Below are positions 1 to 10,851 of a stretch of DNA of 64,000 nucleotides, one piece after another. Origin of the DNA: Serratia symbiotica (GTDB lineage Bacteria > Pseudomonadota > Gammaproteobacteria > Enterobacterales > Enterobacteriaceae); the NCBI GenBank assembly GCA_024160085.1, contig JAMDYG010000001.1, positions 1,240,001 through 1,304,000 of the forward strand, given 5' to 3'. A program made the position numbers and the translations under genes. Numbering within the stretch: the first letter of the stretch is position 1; each line of letters opens with the position of its first letter. The notes under the pieces were generated by a model, which worked only from the letters and a program-made list of their open reading frames with translations, was not told where the DNA came from and made no database searches.

Positions 1-26
1 TCTCCCAGCACAGGAAACGATCGTCC

Positions 27-1180
27 GTGGCTGAAGACAGCGATCTGGAAAAAAGCGAAGCTCCCACACCATACAAGGTGGGAAAAGCGCGTAAAGATGG
101 CCAGATCCCTCGTTCACGCGAACTGACCTCCGTACTAATGCTCGTCGCTGGGCTGGCGATCATCTGGATATCCGGCAACAATATGGCGCAACAAATGGCG
201 ATGATGCTGACTAATGGTCTGAATTTCGACCACGGCACGGTCAGCAACGACAAACAGATGTTGCGCCAATCGGGTATGCTGTTGCATCAGGCCGCCTGGG
301 CGCTATTACCCCGATCATAGCAGGGTTAGTACTGGTAGCGATAGCTGCGCCAATGCTTCTCGGCGGTATCTTGTTCAGTGGTAAATCGATCAAGTTTGAT
401 TTAAAACGCATGAACCCTTTGGCTGGGCTGAAGCGTATCTTTTCCAGCCAGGTGTTGGTGGAACTGCTGAAAGGGATATTGAAAGCTATATTAGTGGGGT
501 GGATCACCAGCTTGTATTTGTGGCACAACTGGGCGGCGATGCTGCATTTAGTAAGGCAGCAGCCGTTTGAGGCGCTAGGCAATGCGCTATAAATAATTAT
601 TTTCTGTGGTCTGCTGGTGGTACTGAGATTGACACCTATGGTGACGTTCGACGTGTTTTATCAACTGTGGAGTTATTTCAAGAAACTAAAGATGACCAAA
701 CAGGATATCCGCGACGAATTCAAAGAGCAGGAAGGTGACCCGCATATCAAGGGACGCCTGCGCCAACAGCAGCGGACGATCGCCCGGAGTCGCATGATGG
801 CCAATGTGCCCAAAGCGGATGTCATCGTCACCAACCCAACGCTCTATGCTGTCGTACTACAGTACAACGACAAAAAAATGAGTGCGCCGAAAGTACTGGC
901 TAAAGGAGCCGGTGAAATTGCACTGCGCATTCGCCAACTAGGTGCAGAACATCGAATCCCCATGTTTGAGGCCCCACCATTGGCGCGCACGCTGTATCGA
1001 CACAGCGAGATTGGGCAACATATCCCAGCCACCCTGTATGCCACAGTTGCCGAAGTACTGTCCTAGGTTTATCAATTGCGTCGCTGGCGGCAAGAAGGCG
1101 GTATAATACCGAAAAAACCTGAAAATCTACCGGTGCCAGAAGCACTGGATTTTGCTGGAGAGAACAACTTTGATGGCTAA
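27..1180 (+). pseudogene. flhB: Flagellar export switch protein FlhB, broken
   Basis: FlhB is the inner-membrane export-gate subunit that switches the flagellar type III secretion substrate class. The N-terminus (EAPTPYKVGKARKDGQIPRS) is typical, and a GTG start at 27 follows an AGGAAA-type ribosome site. The frame shifts between about 300 and 350, meets TAA at 590-592 and TAG at 1064-1066, then continues in frame to the normal C-terminus (LPVPEALDF) and TAA at 1178-1180. The autocleavage motif NPTH reads NPTL near 832-843. The end overlaps the flhA start by 8 bases, as in an intact flhBAE operon. Identification is firm; the gene cannot be functional. Confidence 0.95.
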
Positions 1181-3259
1181 TTTGGCCTCCTTGCTTCGTT
1201 TGTCGGGTAATTTTAAAGATACGCAGTGGCAGATACTGGCTGGACCGATATTGATCTTGATCATCTTATCAATGATGGTGCTGCCACTGCCGGCGTTTAT
1301 CCTCGATCTACTGTTCACCTTCAATATCGCGTTGTCGATTATGGTGCTGCTGGTGGCGATGTTTACCCAGCGCACTCTAGAGTTCGCTGCATTCCCAACC
1401 ATCTTACTGTTCTCGACCCTGTTGCGGCTATCACTGAATGTGGCGTCGACGCGTATCATACTGATGGAAGGGCATACTGGTTCGGCTGCAGCAGGCCGTG
1501 TGGTGGAAGCTTTCGGCCATTTCCTGGTTGGCGGCAATTTTGCCATCAGTATCGTGGTGTTTATCATTTTGGTATTGATCAACTTTATAGTGATCACTAA
1601 AGGTGCTGGACGTATCGCCGAGGTAGGGGCGCGCTTTGTACTGGACAGCATGCCTGGTAAACAGATGGCGATCGACGCTGATCTTAACGCTGGCCTAATC
1701 GGTGAAGACGAAGCGAAAAATCGCCGTGCTGAGGTCACGCAGGAAGCCGATTTCTACGGATCAATGGACAGTGCCAGTAAATTCGTACGGGGTGATGCGG
1801 TCACTAGCCTGATAATCATGGTATTGAACGTAGAAGGAGAGCTGTTGGTCGGCGTGATCCAGCACGGTATGGCGATGGGTACAGCGGCGGAAAGTTATAT
1901 ATTGTTGACCATTGGCGATGGGTTGGTGGCGCAAATCCCCGCGCTAGTGATCTCTACCGCAGCCGGTGTGATCGTCACCCGAGTGGCGACCGATCAGGAC
2001 ATGGGGGAGCAGATGGTTGGTCAACTGTTCAATAACCCACGGGTTATGCTGCTCAGTGCCGGAGTGCTAGGGTTATTGGGCCTAGTATCAGGTATGCCAA
2101 AACTGGTGTTCCTGCTGTTTACCGCTGCCTTGCTTGGGCTGGCCTGGTGGCTGTGTGGGCGTGAGCAACAAGCACCCAGAATGGTGGAAACGCCAGTGGC
2201 GCAGGAAAATTCGCAGGCCTCCGAAGCTAGCTGGTCTGACTGACGTACAAATGGAGGATCCGCTAGGCTTGGAAGTTAGTTACCGGTTGATCCCGATGGT
2301 AGATTTTCAACAGAACGGCGAGCTGCTTGAGCGTATCCGTGGCATACGTAAAAATTCGCCCAGGATATGGGCTACCTGCCGCCGGTGGTGCATATCCGCG
2401 ACAACCTAGAACTACCGCCAGCCAGCTACTACATCCCTGATGAAAGGAGTGGAGATTGGCAATGGAGAGGCGCATCCCGGGTCGCTGGCTGGCGATTAAC
2501 CCCGTCAACGCCGTGGGAGAGCTGGCAGGGGACAAGACTATCGATCCGGCTTTTGGGTTAGAGGCAGTATAGATCGACAGTGCATTACGTGAACAAGCAC
2601 AGATCCAGGGTTTTACCGTAGTGGAAGCCAGCACGGTGGTGGCTACGCATCTCAACCACCTGATTGGCCAGTTCGCCAGTGGGTTGTTTGGTCGGCAGAA
2701 AACCCAGCAGCTACTGGATCATGTCTCTCAGGAGATGCCAAAACTGACAGAAGACTTCGTACCAGGCGTGGTGTCACTGACCACACCACATAAAGTATTG
2801 CAAAACCTGCTGGCAGAACTGGTATCGATCCGTGATATGCGCACCATCATTGAAACGCTAGCAGAGCATGCGCCAACGCGAAGCGATCCTTATGAACTGA
2901 CCGCAACAGTACGTATGGCGCTAGGATGTGCGATCACTCAACAATGGTTCCCAGGCAACGGTGAGATCCAGGTCATTGGCCTGGACACCCATTTGGAGCG
3001 TTTGCTATTGCAAGCGCTCCAGGGCGGTGGCGGACTGGAACCGGGGTTAGCGGATCGTCTGCTGGAACAGGCGCGACAAGCGCTGCAACGGCAAGAAATG
3101 CTCGGCGCTCCTCCGGTGCTGTTGGTCAACCACGCGTTGCGTGCGTTGCTAGCACGCTTCCTATGCCACGGCGTGCCGCAGATTGTAGTGTTGTCGAATC
3201 TGGAAATTAACGACGATCGGCAACTTCGCATGACCGCGACCATTGGATCCGCCGAATGA
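1173..3259 (+). pseudogene. flhA: Flagellar export apparatus protein FlhA, broken
   Basis: FlhA is the large export-gate protein of the flagellar secretion system, usually about 690 residues. The first 356 codons from ATG 1173 are open and contain the membrane segments and the family signature (TKGAGRIAEVGARF). Frameshifts follow near 2240, 2355 (a shortened A run) and 2435, and a TAG lies at 2570-2572. After that the cytoplasmic domain is open again from about 2621 to TGA 3257-3259. The damage splits the membrane half from the cytoplasmic half. It overlaps flhB upstream and flhE downstream. Confidence 0.95.
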
Positions 3260-3662
3260 AAAATACTGCCTGTCGGCACTACTTTTACTGATGCCGCTGT
3301 TTACTAAGGCAGTATCCGGATCTTGGGTAGCTGAAGGGCCGGGGGTGATGCTGGAGCAGGGCAGAATGCGTGATGAATCTGCTGAATTAAGGGCACCGAA
3401 TGCCTTTACCCGGTGCTAATGCGCGCATTACCCGCATTAGTTGGCTCTACCGCCTGCTATCGGCCGAGCCGGCTGGCATACAAGTGCAGTTATGCACCCT
3501 GAACCCTGTATTCTGCTGGGGAGCGGCAGTGGCAGCAGTACCAGGTTGCAGGGTGATCTCGCCAATTCACCGTTTCGCTTTATCTACTACGTGCCGTCGC
3601 GTGGTGGGCTAAATCCGCCATTACTGGTGATTGGCAATCAGGTGATTGTCAACTATGAGTAA
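3256..3662 (+). pseudogene. flhE: Flagellar protein FlhE, broken
   Basis: FlhE is a small periplasmic protein encoded after flhA in enterobacteria and linked to control of the proton flow through the export gate. ATG at 3256 overlaps the flhA stop. Pieces of the mature protein appear in different frames: SWVAEGPGVMLEQGRM near 3325, ARITRISWLYRLLSAEPAG near 3420, and NPPLLVIGNQVIVNYE at the end with TAA at 3660-3662. At least two frameshifts are needed to join them. It completes the flhBAE operon. Confidence 0.85.
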
Positions 3663-4109
3663 AGTAAGCGCTGCATGTCCTGGTAATATTTGCCATCCCG
3701 CCACTGATACTGCCTGCAAGTTTTGCGCACCCTGAGTTCACTTGGTCAATAAGTGAGAAATCAGTATGCTCAGTATGCAGATCTTAGGGGACTAGGCTGT
3801 GTGTGTTCGGCAATTGCACGTGAGCACCACTGGGGCCATTTACAGATGCGGCAAGGTGCGGACGGGTTAGTGGGCCAAATAAGTGGCTCGTCATCTAGGA
3901 GGGCTAGATCTTCGGGGCACTCCCAAAAATCTTGTCTGGTTTGAATATAGGCACTACACCCTCCGCTTTGATTACGGGCTTTTGGCTCTGTGACGCCACC
4001 AGGGTCAATGATCGGACACAGTCTAACTTATCAACTGTCCCACCTCTCGCAAAACAGTCAAAGTACCTATTGGCGCTTGCGAACGGCTAACCCCCTTCTT
4101 TCCTCATGA
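3663..4109. other. Non-coding decayed stretch after flhE
   Basis: About 450 bases without a credible intact gene. Just after flhE one frame reads like a hydrophobic signal-type segment (VIFAIPPLILPASFAHPEF near 3680-3740). This may be the beginning of the same decayed secreted protein whose RCC1-like repeat lies at 4110-4330. Several stops interrupt every frame, and I could not name the original gene. Confidence 0.4.
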
Positions 4110-4330
4110 TCGTAACAGCTTTTTTGAAGCTCAGTCAGTAAATAAGTATCTGGCCACCTCTGATAGTAACGTGCCAGTAAAAGTTAACAGTAGTGGTTTT
4201 TATGGAGAAAAAATGATTGATATATCGGCTGACTATAGCGGAAGTTATGCTGTAACTTAGTCAGGGAGGTTATTTGTATGGAGCAGCAATTATGCTAATT
4301 TACTGGGTCTATACAAAAATTACAAATCTT
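4110..4330 (+). pseudogene. RCC1-like repeat protein remnant
   Basis: One frame from about 4141 reads VPVKVNSSGFYGEKMIDISA and then YSGSYAVT-stop-SGRLFVWSSNYANLLGL. This matches the pattern of an RCC1/BNR-type beta-propeller blade: a PVKV linker, a strand ending in DISA, then GRLFVWxSN. A TAG interrupts the blade near 4258. Bacterial proteins with such repeats are often secreted or surface proteins. The rest of the gene cannot be recognised, so this is a family-level guess from a single blade. Confidence 0.4.
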
Positions 4331-4601
4331 AGGATGGCATAAAATGTATATGCTCCTATAGAAAATGACTATTTTCAGGAAAATAAAAGTAAATAAGGTC
4401 ATTACTGGTTACTACAGTACGCTGATACTAACTGAAGGCTCGAAGTTTATACCATCCTTAATGGTTAATTGATAGTTTAAAAGTAACTTCTCTTATTTCT
4501 TTTTTCCACAAATACATTTACCCTAGAGGCGTGCTACCTACAATTTTCAGCATTTTAACCTGCTTAGGTTCAGCTATAGATGGTATTGGCGTGTCTTTAG
4601 T

Positions 4602-4796
4602 ATGGTTATGTGTAGTGTTACGCCGCAGCAAGAAGCTACCTCAAACCTGAATGAAATGAAACTGGGCATGGGGATTAAACAGGCTCAGCTAGTAGAAAGC
4701 CTGAGTCAGCAGGCCGCTGGCTCAGGTTGCCTTAACTCTGAAGCCATACTTGGCAATAAAATACAGCTACTAACCGGTCTTTTAGCGGATAACTAA
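4602..4796 (+). CDS. Short ORF of unknown function, probably a fragment
   Basis: An ATG-started 64-residue ORF with a polar, helix-rich sequence (NEMKLGMGIKQAQLVESLSQ) ending in LLADN and TAA. I do not recognise it. It sits in AT-rich decayed DNA between the RCC1-like remnant and flgN, with no clear ribosome site. It may be the C-terminal piece of a larger lost gene. Confidence 0.3.
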   Translation: MVMCSVTPQQEATSNLNEMKLGMGIKQAQLVESLSQQAAGSGCLNSEAILGNKIQLLTGLLADN

Positions 4797-4862
4797 AATT
4801 AATCACGCATTTTTTCTATATGCTCCTGGTGGCATTAAGTGCACATAGCGTATCGGCTTGAT

Positions 4863-5330
4863 TCATATGGCGATCTTACGCCACAGCAGGTTGCTGACGC
4901 GCGACTGTCCATCTGGGCCATAAAGTGATTGATTATTCTTGTTCAGGATCGCCAGTGCCTGCGCGTTGTGGTCGATTTGCTGATTGAGCAGCATGTCGTT
5001 GTGCTAATTTTTCTCTCTTAGTGTCTGACTAAGCTGCTGCATTTGTTGCTAGCGTTACGCCAATTGCGGTAGCTCGTCGTAAGGTGCTTGCCATCCCCGA
5101 GGGTGTTTTCCTGCCTATTATACCGTTGCTGTTCCAAATAGCCTACCGTTGCCAGCAACTGACTCTTAGCATCGGTAATGCGTTGCAAAACCACGCCAGG
5201 CAACTGGCTTGAATATAGCAGATGATGTTCCCTCTACCAACGCCGTATCCAGCCCATGTAAGGCTTCCAGCAGCTGTACCGGGTTTTTCAAGGTTGTCAA
5301 TTATTTCTCTGAGAGTATTTGTCGCCGTAC
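4863..5330 (-). pseudogene. flgN: Flagellar chaperone FlgN, broken
   Basis: FlgN is the cytoplasmic chaperone for the hook-associated proteins FlgK and FlgL. On the minus strand the segment KSQLLATVGYLEQQRY (about 5130-5180) and the C-terminus (ILNKNNQSLYGPDGQSR, then RKIAI and TGA at 4863-4865) are diagnostic. The middle needs frameshifts and contains stops, for example near 5010-5050. It lies last in the divergent flgA-flgM-flgN operon, the normal enterobacterial order. Confidence 0.85.
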
Positions 5331-5332
5331 CG

Positions 5333-5412
5333 TCAGTCGCGTCCGGGGTTCCAAAGCATATCGCTCTGCATATTTTGCAGCAGCGCGTCGGCGATTTTGC
5401 CGGTGTCTATTG
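5333..5412 (-). pseudogene. flgM: Anti-sigma factor FlgM, C-terminal fragment
   Basis: FlgM binds and inhibits the flagellar sigma factor FliA. Only the last part survives: minus-strand reading IDTGKIADALLQNMQSDML from about 5412, ending at a TGA at 5333-5335. The motif (D-T-G-K-I-A-D-A-L) is the conserved FlgM helix. All N-terminal codons are missing because a deletion joins this piece directly to the flgA remnant. The 26-codon length leaves some doubt, but the position between flgA and flgN supports it. Confidence 0.7.
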
Positions 5413-5579
5413 TTCGCACTGTGGCCATTGTGCGGCCGGAGTGCGCACCAGAACGTTGGTTTGCACTTGGCTAACGTCATAGCGGCTCTTGATGAAGCTT
5501 TCGATTTGCCTCGCTAGAGGTCGTCAGCCTGTGCGCTAAGGCTGCACAGCAACCCAGCGAGCGGCATTTTACCTTTCAT
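5413..5579 (-). pseudogene. flgA: P-ring chaperone FlgA, N-terminal fragment
   Basis: FlgA is the periplasmic chaperone for P-ring assembly, normally about 220 residues. From ATG (complement 5577-5579) a signal peptide reads MKGKMPLAGLLCSLSAQA, then hits a stop at 5514-5516. In the next frame RQIESFIKSRYDVSQVQTNV and AAQWPQCE follow, which is the FlgA N-terminal domain. The remaining roughly 150 codons are gone and FlgM sequence follows at about 5412. The gene is divergent from flgB, as in other enterobacteria. Confidence 0.85.
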
Positions 5580-5743
5580 TGCTATTTTCTCAAGCTTCTT
5601 TGGAATAGTCGTGAGTAAGTGTAGCCGTAAGGCGAACAGTATAAGCGGACAAATAGCCACCCATTTGGCCTTTATTCTCCCGATCGGTTGCATCGAGGTG
5701 GTTTATGCTATTAACTCCAAATTCTAACCTCGCGTAGGAAGCC

Positions 5744-6159
5744 ATGCTCGACAAATTAGACACTGCTCTGCACTTTAATCAAGAGGCGCTCAATCTGCGT
5801 GTCCAGCGGCAAGAAATCCTGGTAGCTACTAACATTGCTAACGCGGCACTCCGGGATATCAGGCGCGGGATATCGGTTTCGCCAGCCAGTTGAACAAGGT
5901 GTTGGAGCAAGGGCGTATTAGCAGCAACGGCATCGCGCTAAATCTGACGGCGGCGCATCATATACTGGCGCAGAAGATGTCGCCACCCCCGCTTGATTTA
6001 TTGTTCTGGGTGCCGGATCAACCATCAATGGACGGTAATACGGTGGACATGGATCGCGAGCGCATTAACTTTGCCGACAATAGCCTGAAATATCAGACTG
6101 ACTTGACACTGATCACCGGTCAGATAAAAGGTATGATGTCGGTACTGCAACAAGGATAA
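5744..6159 (+). pseudogene. flgB: Flagellar proximal rod protein FlgB, broken
   Basis: FlgB forms part of the proximal rod of the basal body. ATG 5744 begins [20 protein letters not shown] with the rod-family motif VATNIANA near 5825-5850. Bases are lost there (the expected [12 protein letters not shown] is disrupted), and the reading frame resumes from 5860 to TAA at 6157-6159. Length and order are otherwise normal for flgB. It is the first gene of the flgB-flgK operon. Confidence 0.93.
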
Positions 6160-6164
6160 GGCTT

Positions 6165-6521
6165 ATGTCGTTACTGAATATATTTGATATCTCCGGTTCA
6201 GCGCTGTTTGCACAATCGCAACGTATGAACGTTAGCGCTAGCAACATGGCTAATGCCGACAGTGTAACCGGCCCAGACACGGTCAACCTTATCGTGCTAA
6301 GCAGGTAGTGTTCGAGGTGGCTGCTGCGCCCGGTCAGTCAACCGGTGGCGTGCGCGTAGCACAGGTAGTAGATGATCCATCACCGGAGCAAATTATGTAT
6401 CGTCGATGTCATGGGGGAGATGGTAAACACTATTTCCGCTTCTCGCAGCTACCAGGCCAACGTTAAGGTGCTCAATACCACCAAGTCAATGATGATGAAA
6501 ACCCTGACGCTTAGTCAGTAA
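6165..6521 (+). pseudogene. flgC: Flagellar proximal rod protein FlgC, broken
   Basis: Rod protein FlgC, normally about 134 residues. It starts [20 protein letters not shown] at 6165, five bases after flgB. A frameshift lies near 6290, and around 6395-6405 an internal deletion removes about 15-20 codons between the PEQIMY region and the [17 protein letters not shown] motif. The C-terminal helix is intact to TAA 6519-6521. It cannot form a functional rod subunit. Confidence 0.92.
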
Positions 6522-6533
6522 CCGGATAATTTC

Positions 6534-7217
6534 ATGGCTATCGTCGCAACCACTAATGAACCGCTGGACAACGCCATCATTGGTTACAACAGCAACAGTA
6601 GAGGCACCAATAGCAAGGAGCTGAGCAACATTTTCCTGACACTGTTGGTGGCACAGTTGAAGAACCAAGACCCAACTAACCCGATGAAAAACAACGAGCT
6701 GACCTCGCAGTTGGCGCAGATCAACACCATCCAGGGTATCGAGAAGCTCAACACTACCCTCGGTTCGATATCCGGCTAGATTAACAGCAATCAGTTATTG
6801 CAAGACAGCGCGCTGATCGGCCACGGGGTCATGGTACCAGGTAGCAACATTCTGGCGGGCGGCAAAGATGGCAAGATCAGTACCACGCCGTTTGGCGTCG
6901 AGATAGAGCGTGCCGCCGATCAGGTTACTGCCACCATTACTAACGCCAGTGGTCAGGTGGTGCGTACCGTCCAGATCGGCGCTCTGACTGCTGGGGTGCA
7001 TTCATTCACCTGGGACGGCTCGCTGGATGATGGTACCACCACGCCCGACGGATCCTACAAAGTGACAATTAACGCCAAGGGCAACGGTGAGCAACTGGTG
7101 GCGCGTAGTCTGAGTTTCGGCATGGTAAACGGTGTGATCCGCAACGCTAGCAGCACCAAATTGGATCTTGGCCTGGCAGGTAGCGCTACGCTGGAAGAAA
7201 TCAGACAGATTTTATAA
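6534..7217 (+). pseudogene. flgD: Hook capping protein FlgD, one nonsense codon
   Basis: FlgD is the hook scaffold that guides FlgE assembly. The reading frame from ATG 6534 to TAA 7215-7217 has a single lesion visible: TAG at 6777-6779, probably from CAG, in LGSISG-stop-INSNQLL. The N-terminal motif (FLTLLVAQLKNQDPTNPM) and the C-terminal Ig-like fold (SFTWDGSLDDGTTTPDGSYK) are well kept. It is among the least damaged genes of the cluster, though all its neighbours are dead. Confidence 0.93.
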
Positions 7218-7269
7218 CCCTAACATTTGCTTTATCAGTCGATATCTTGACCACTATTCGGAGAATCTC

Positions 7270-8493
7270 ATGGCCTTTTCTCAGGTAGTAAGCGGATTGA
7301 ACGCGGCAGCAACTAATCTAGACGTGATCGGTAACAACATCGCTAACTCTGCTACTGCCGGTTTTAAATCCGGTAGTGTTTCCTTTGCCGACATATTCGC
7401 CGACTCGCAGATAGGATTGGGCGTCAAGGTAGCCGGTTTTATACAGAGAACTTCAAGGGGGCATCACCACTGGCACCAGTCGTGCGCTGGATGTCGCTAT
7501 CACCGGCAACGGATTCTTCTGTATGCAGGACAAAGATGGTGGGATCTTCTACAGCCGCAACGGCCAGTTCTAATTGGACGAGAATCGCAACCTCACCAAC
7601 ATGCAGTGCCTGCATCTAACGGGTTACCCAGTGGCTGGTACGCCGCCGGTCATTCAGCAGGGTGCCGATCCGGTGCCGCTAAGAATCCCGGAAAACATGA
7701 TGAATGCCAAGGCATCCACGGCGGGGTTTATGGTGACCAACCTAAAGTCCACCCATAAAATGCTGGAAAACAAGGATTTTGATCCATCTAAGCAAGATAG
7801 CTACAACTATGTCAATACCATTACCGCCCATGACTCGCTGGGCAATGCGCATAACATTAACGTTTACTTTGTGAAAACTGGAGAGAACAAATGGCATGTT
7901 CATACCCACGATGGTAATGCGAAACCGATAGAAGTTGGCACCATGGAGTTCGACAGTAGAGGCAATTTGATTAATGTCGACGGCAAGGCAGGCGAGTTTA
8001 ATATGAGCATTCAGATGGCTGACGAAAATGGCGCGGTCAAGGGACAAAAGCTCAACCTGAGCTTTGCTGGCAGCATGTAGCAGCAGAACGTCAGCATCGA
8101 CTCGGTGAGTAAGGTAACGCAGGATGGTTATGCGGCTGGCGAATACACCAACTTCCAGATTAACAACAACGGCAAAGTGATAGGGACCTACTCTCTAACA
8201 GATAGACGCAGATACTGGGTCAGATAGTGATGGCTAACTTCTCCAACCCAGAAGATCTGTCTTCGCAGAGCAATAACCTATGGCAGGAAAGCGGGTCTTC
8301 TGGTCAGCCGCGCGTGGGTCTGTTGGGGAGCGGTGGCCTCGGCAAATTAACCAGTGGTGCGTTGGAAGCGTCCAATGTTGACCTTAGTCACGAACTGGTG
8401 GACATGATCGTTGCCCAACGTAACTACCAGTCAAATGCCCAAACCATCAAAACGCAGAATTCTATTCTGCAAACGCTAGTCAGCCTGCGCTAA
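7270..8493 (+). pseudogene. flgE: Flagellar hook protein FlgE, broken
   Basis: FlgE polymerises into the hook. ATG 7270 starts MAFSQVVSGLNAAATNLDVI, the rod/hook family N-terminus, followed by NNIANSATAGFKSG. Lesions: a frameshift near 7450, TAA at 7571-7573, TAG at 8078-8080 and a frameshift near 8195. The C-terminal coiled-coil motif (VDMIVAQRNYQSNAQTIKTQ) is present to TAA at 8491-8493. Total length fits a roughly 400-residue hook protein. Confidence 0.94.
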
Positions 8494-8505
8494 TAGGATC
8501 GATTT

Positions 8506-9262
8506 ATGGATCACGCGATTTATACTGCAATGGGTGCTGCGCGGCAGACACTGGAGCAGCAAGCAAGTGACTGCCAACAACCTGTCCAATGTTTTAACGC
8601 CGGGCTTTAGTGCCCAGTTATCGGCGCTACGCGCGGTGCCGGTTGATGGCCCGAGTCTAGCGACCCGCACCCTTGTAACCAGCTCGACGCTGGGGGCTGA
8701 TATGAGCCAAGGAGCGCTAAATTATACTTCACGTCCGCTGGACGTGGCGTTGCAGCAGGACGGTTTCTTAGCGTTGATCCTACCGGACGGCAGCGAAGCC
8801 TACACCCGCAACGGCAACATTCAGGTCTCTTCCACTGGGCAATTGATGGTAGAGGGGATGTTGTTGATGGACGATAGTGGGCCGATTGAGGTGCCGCCGT
8901 CGGCGGAGATCACCATCGCCTCCGATAGTACTATTTCGGCATTGAATGTGGGTGATCCGCCTAACACCATCGCGCAGATTGGCCGCCTAAAGTTGGTGAA
9001 ATCCAAGGAGCGTGAAATGATGCGCGGTGATGATGGCTTGTTCCATCTGACACCGTAAACCCAGAAGAAGCGGGGCAATCAGTTGCCAAACGATCCGCTG
9101 TTACGTGTAATGCCGGGAGTGCTGGAGGGCAGCAACGTCAAGCCAACGGAGACCATGGTCGAGATGATCGCTAACGCCCGTCGCTTTGAAATGCAAATGA
9201 AGATCATTCACAACGTGGATGAAAACGAACAGCGCGCCAATGCATTATTATCAATGAGTTAA
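8506..9262 (+). pseudogene. flgF: Flagellar proximal rod protein FlgF, broken
   Basis: FlgF is a rod subunit of about 250 residues. ATG 8506 gives MDHAIYTAMGAARQTLEQQA, then a frameshift near 8563 leads to VTANNLSNVLTPGFSAQL, and the frame is open to TAA 9056-9058 (probably from GAA). It stays in frame beyond that stop to the C-terminal motif (ETMVEMIANARRFEMQMK) and TAA 9260-9262. One frameshift and one nonsense codon are therefore enough to explain the loss. Confidence 0.93.
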
Positions 9263-9280
9263 GTAGCGAGGAAATAATTA

Positions 9281-10065
9281 ATGATCCCATCGTTATGGAT
9301 TGTCAAGACCGATCTGGATGCGCAGCAGACCAATATGGACATAATTGCCAATAACCTGGCTGTTATTACTAACGGCTTTAAACGTCAGCGCGCGGTGTTT
9401 GAAGATCTACTTTACCAGACCCTGTGTCAGCCGGGGGCGCAGTCTTCCGAACAGACCACGCTGCCTTCTGGCTTGCAGATTGGCACTGGCGTGCGCCCGG
9501 TAGCGACTGAATGCCTGCCACAGTCAAGGCAACCTATCGCAGACCAACAATAGCAAAGATATTACCATTAAGGGACAGGGCTTCTTCCAGGTGATGTTGC
9601 CGGATGGTAGCCAGGCTTATACTCGCGACGGTTCATTCCAGATCGACCATAATGGCCAGTTAGTCACTGCTAGCAGGCTTCCCGGTGCAGCCGGCGATCA
9701 CTATTCCGGCTAACGCCCTGAGCATTACCGTTGGCCGTGACGGCATTGTCAGCATTACCCAGTAGGGGCAAACCGCTGCTCCTCAGCAGGTAGGTCAACT
9801 CACGCTCACCAGTTTCGTCAACGACAGCGGCCTGGAAAGCGTGAGTGAAAACTTGTATCGGGAAACCGAAAGCTCAGGTGCACCGAATGAGAACACTCCG
9901 GGTATGAATGGTGCCGGCTTGCTGTATCAGGGCTATGTGGAAACCTCCAACGTTAACGTGGCAGAAGAATTAGTCAATATGATTCAGACACAGCGCGCTT
10001 ACGAAATTAACAGCAAGGCGGTATTGACCTCCGATCAGATGTTGCAAAAATTGACGCAACTGTAA
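9281..10065 (+). pseudogene. flgG: Flagellar distal rod protein FlgG, broken
   Basis: FlgG forms the distal rod. ATG 9281 reads [20 protein letters not shown] and then [20 protein letters not shown]. Frameshifts occur near 9512 and 9678 and a TAG lies at 9763-9765. The C-terminal motif ([20 protein letters not shown]) is intact to TAA 10063-10065. Position after flgF and size of about 260 codons fit the family. Confidence 0.94.
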
Positions 10066-10149
10066 TTAACGGGCGCAGTTCACACGTTGCTACGTCTATC
10101 GCCCCAATTGAGTGAAACAAAGGCAATACCCGTGGTAACCACATATTCG

Positions 10150-10851
10150 ATGGCTACCCTGCTGCCGCAGGGGAAATTCTGGCTGACAGGGCTGGTAATG
10201 CTGACGCTGAGCGGCTGCGCCTATATTCCGCATAAACCTCTGGTAGATGGCGCGACTACAGCGCAGCCCGCGCCGATGGGTATACCTCAACCAAACGGTT
10301 CGATTTTCCAAGCGGTGCAGCCAATGAACTACGGCTATCAACCGTTGTTTGAAGATCGTCGCCCACGAAATGTTGGCGATATGCTAACCATTATCTTGCA
10401 GGAAAACGTCAGTGCTAGCAAAAGCTCCTCTGCTAACGCCAGCCGCAAGGGTGCCAGTAAATTCGGCATTGCTACCGTGCCGCGTTATCTGGAATGGTTA
10501 TTGGGTAATACGCGTGCCGATATGGATATCTCTGGTGACAACACCTTCGGTGGAAAAGGCGCTGCAAACGCCAATAATACCTTCAGAGGCACCATCACCA
10601 TAACGGTAAATCAGGTGTTGGTTAACGGCAATTTGCATGTGGTGGGTGAAAAACAAATTGCCATTAATCAAGGTACCGAATTTATTCGTTTTTCCGGAGT
10701 GATTAATCCACGTACTATCAGCGGTACTAACTCGGTCACTTCCACCCAAGTAGCAGATACGCGCATTGAATATGTCGGTAGCGGCTATATCAACGAAGCG
10801 CAGACCATAGGCTAGTTACAACGCTTCTTCTTGAATGTTTCACCGTTTTGA
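10150..10851 (+). pseudogene. flgH: Flagellar L-ring lipoprotein FlgH, truncated by 11 codons
   Basis: FlgH is the outer-membrane L-ring lipoprotein. ATG 10150 is preferred over the upstream in-frame start at 10087 because it begins a lipoprotein signal ([15 protein letters not shown], lipobox LSGC). The frame is open to TAG 10813-10815, which replaces a conserved Trp codon. The expected last residues LQRFFLNVSPF follow in the same frame to TGA 10849-10851. This is the mildest lesion in the cluster, but the lost tail is conserved and the partners are dead. Confidence 0.9.

Noticed and set aside
5209-5517. Forward ORFs between flgN and flgB
   Set aside because: They are antisense to the recognised flgN, flgM and flgA remnants.
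10087-10149. Upstream start for flgH
   Set aside because: The lipoprotein signal begins at ATG 10150 and the extra 21 codons are not part of the FlgH family.
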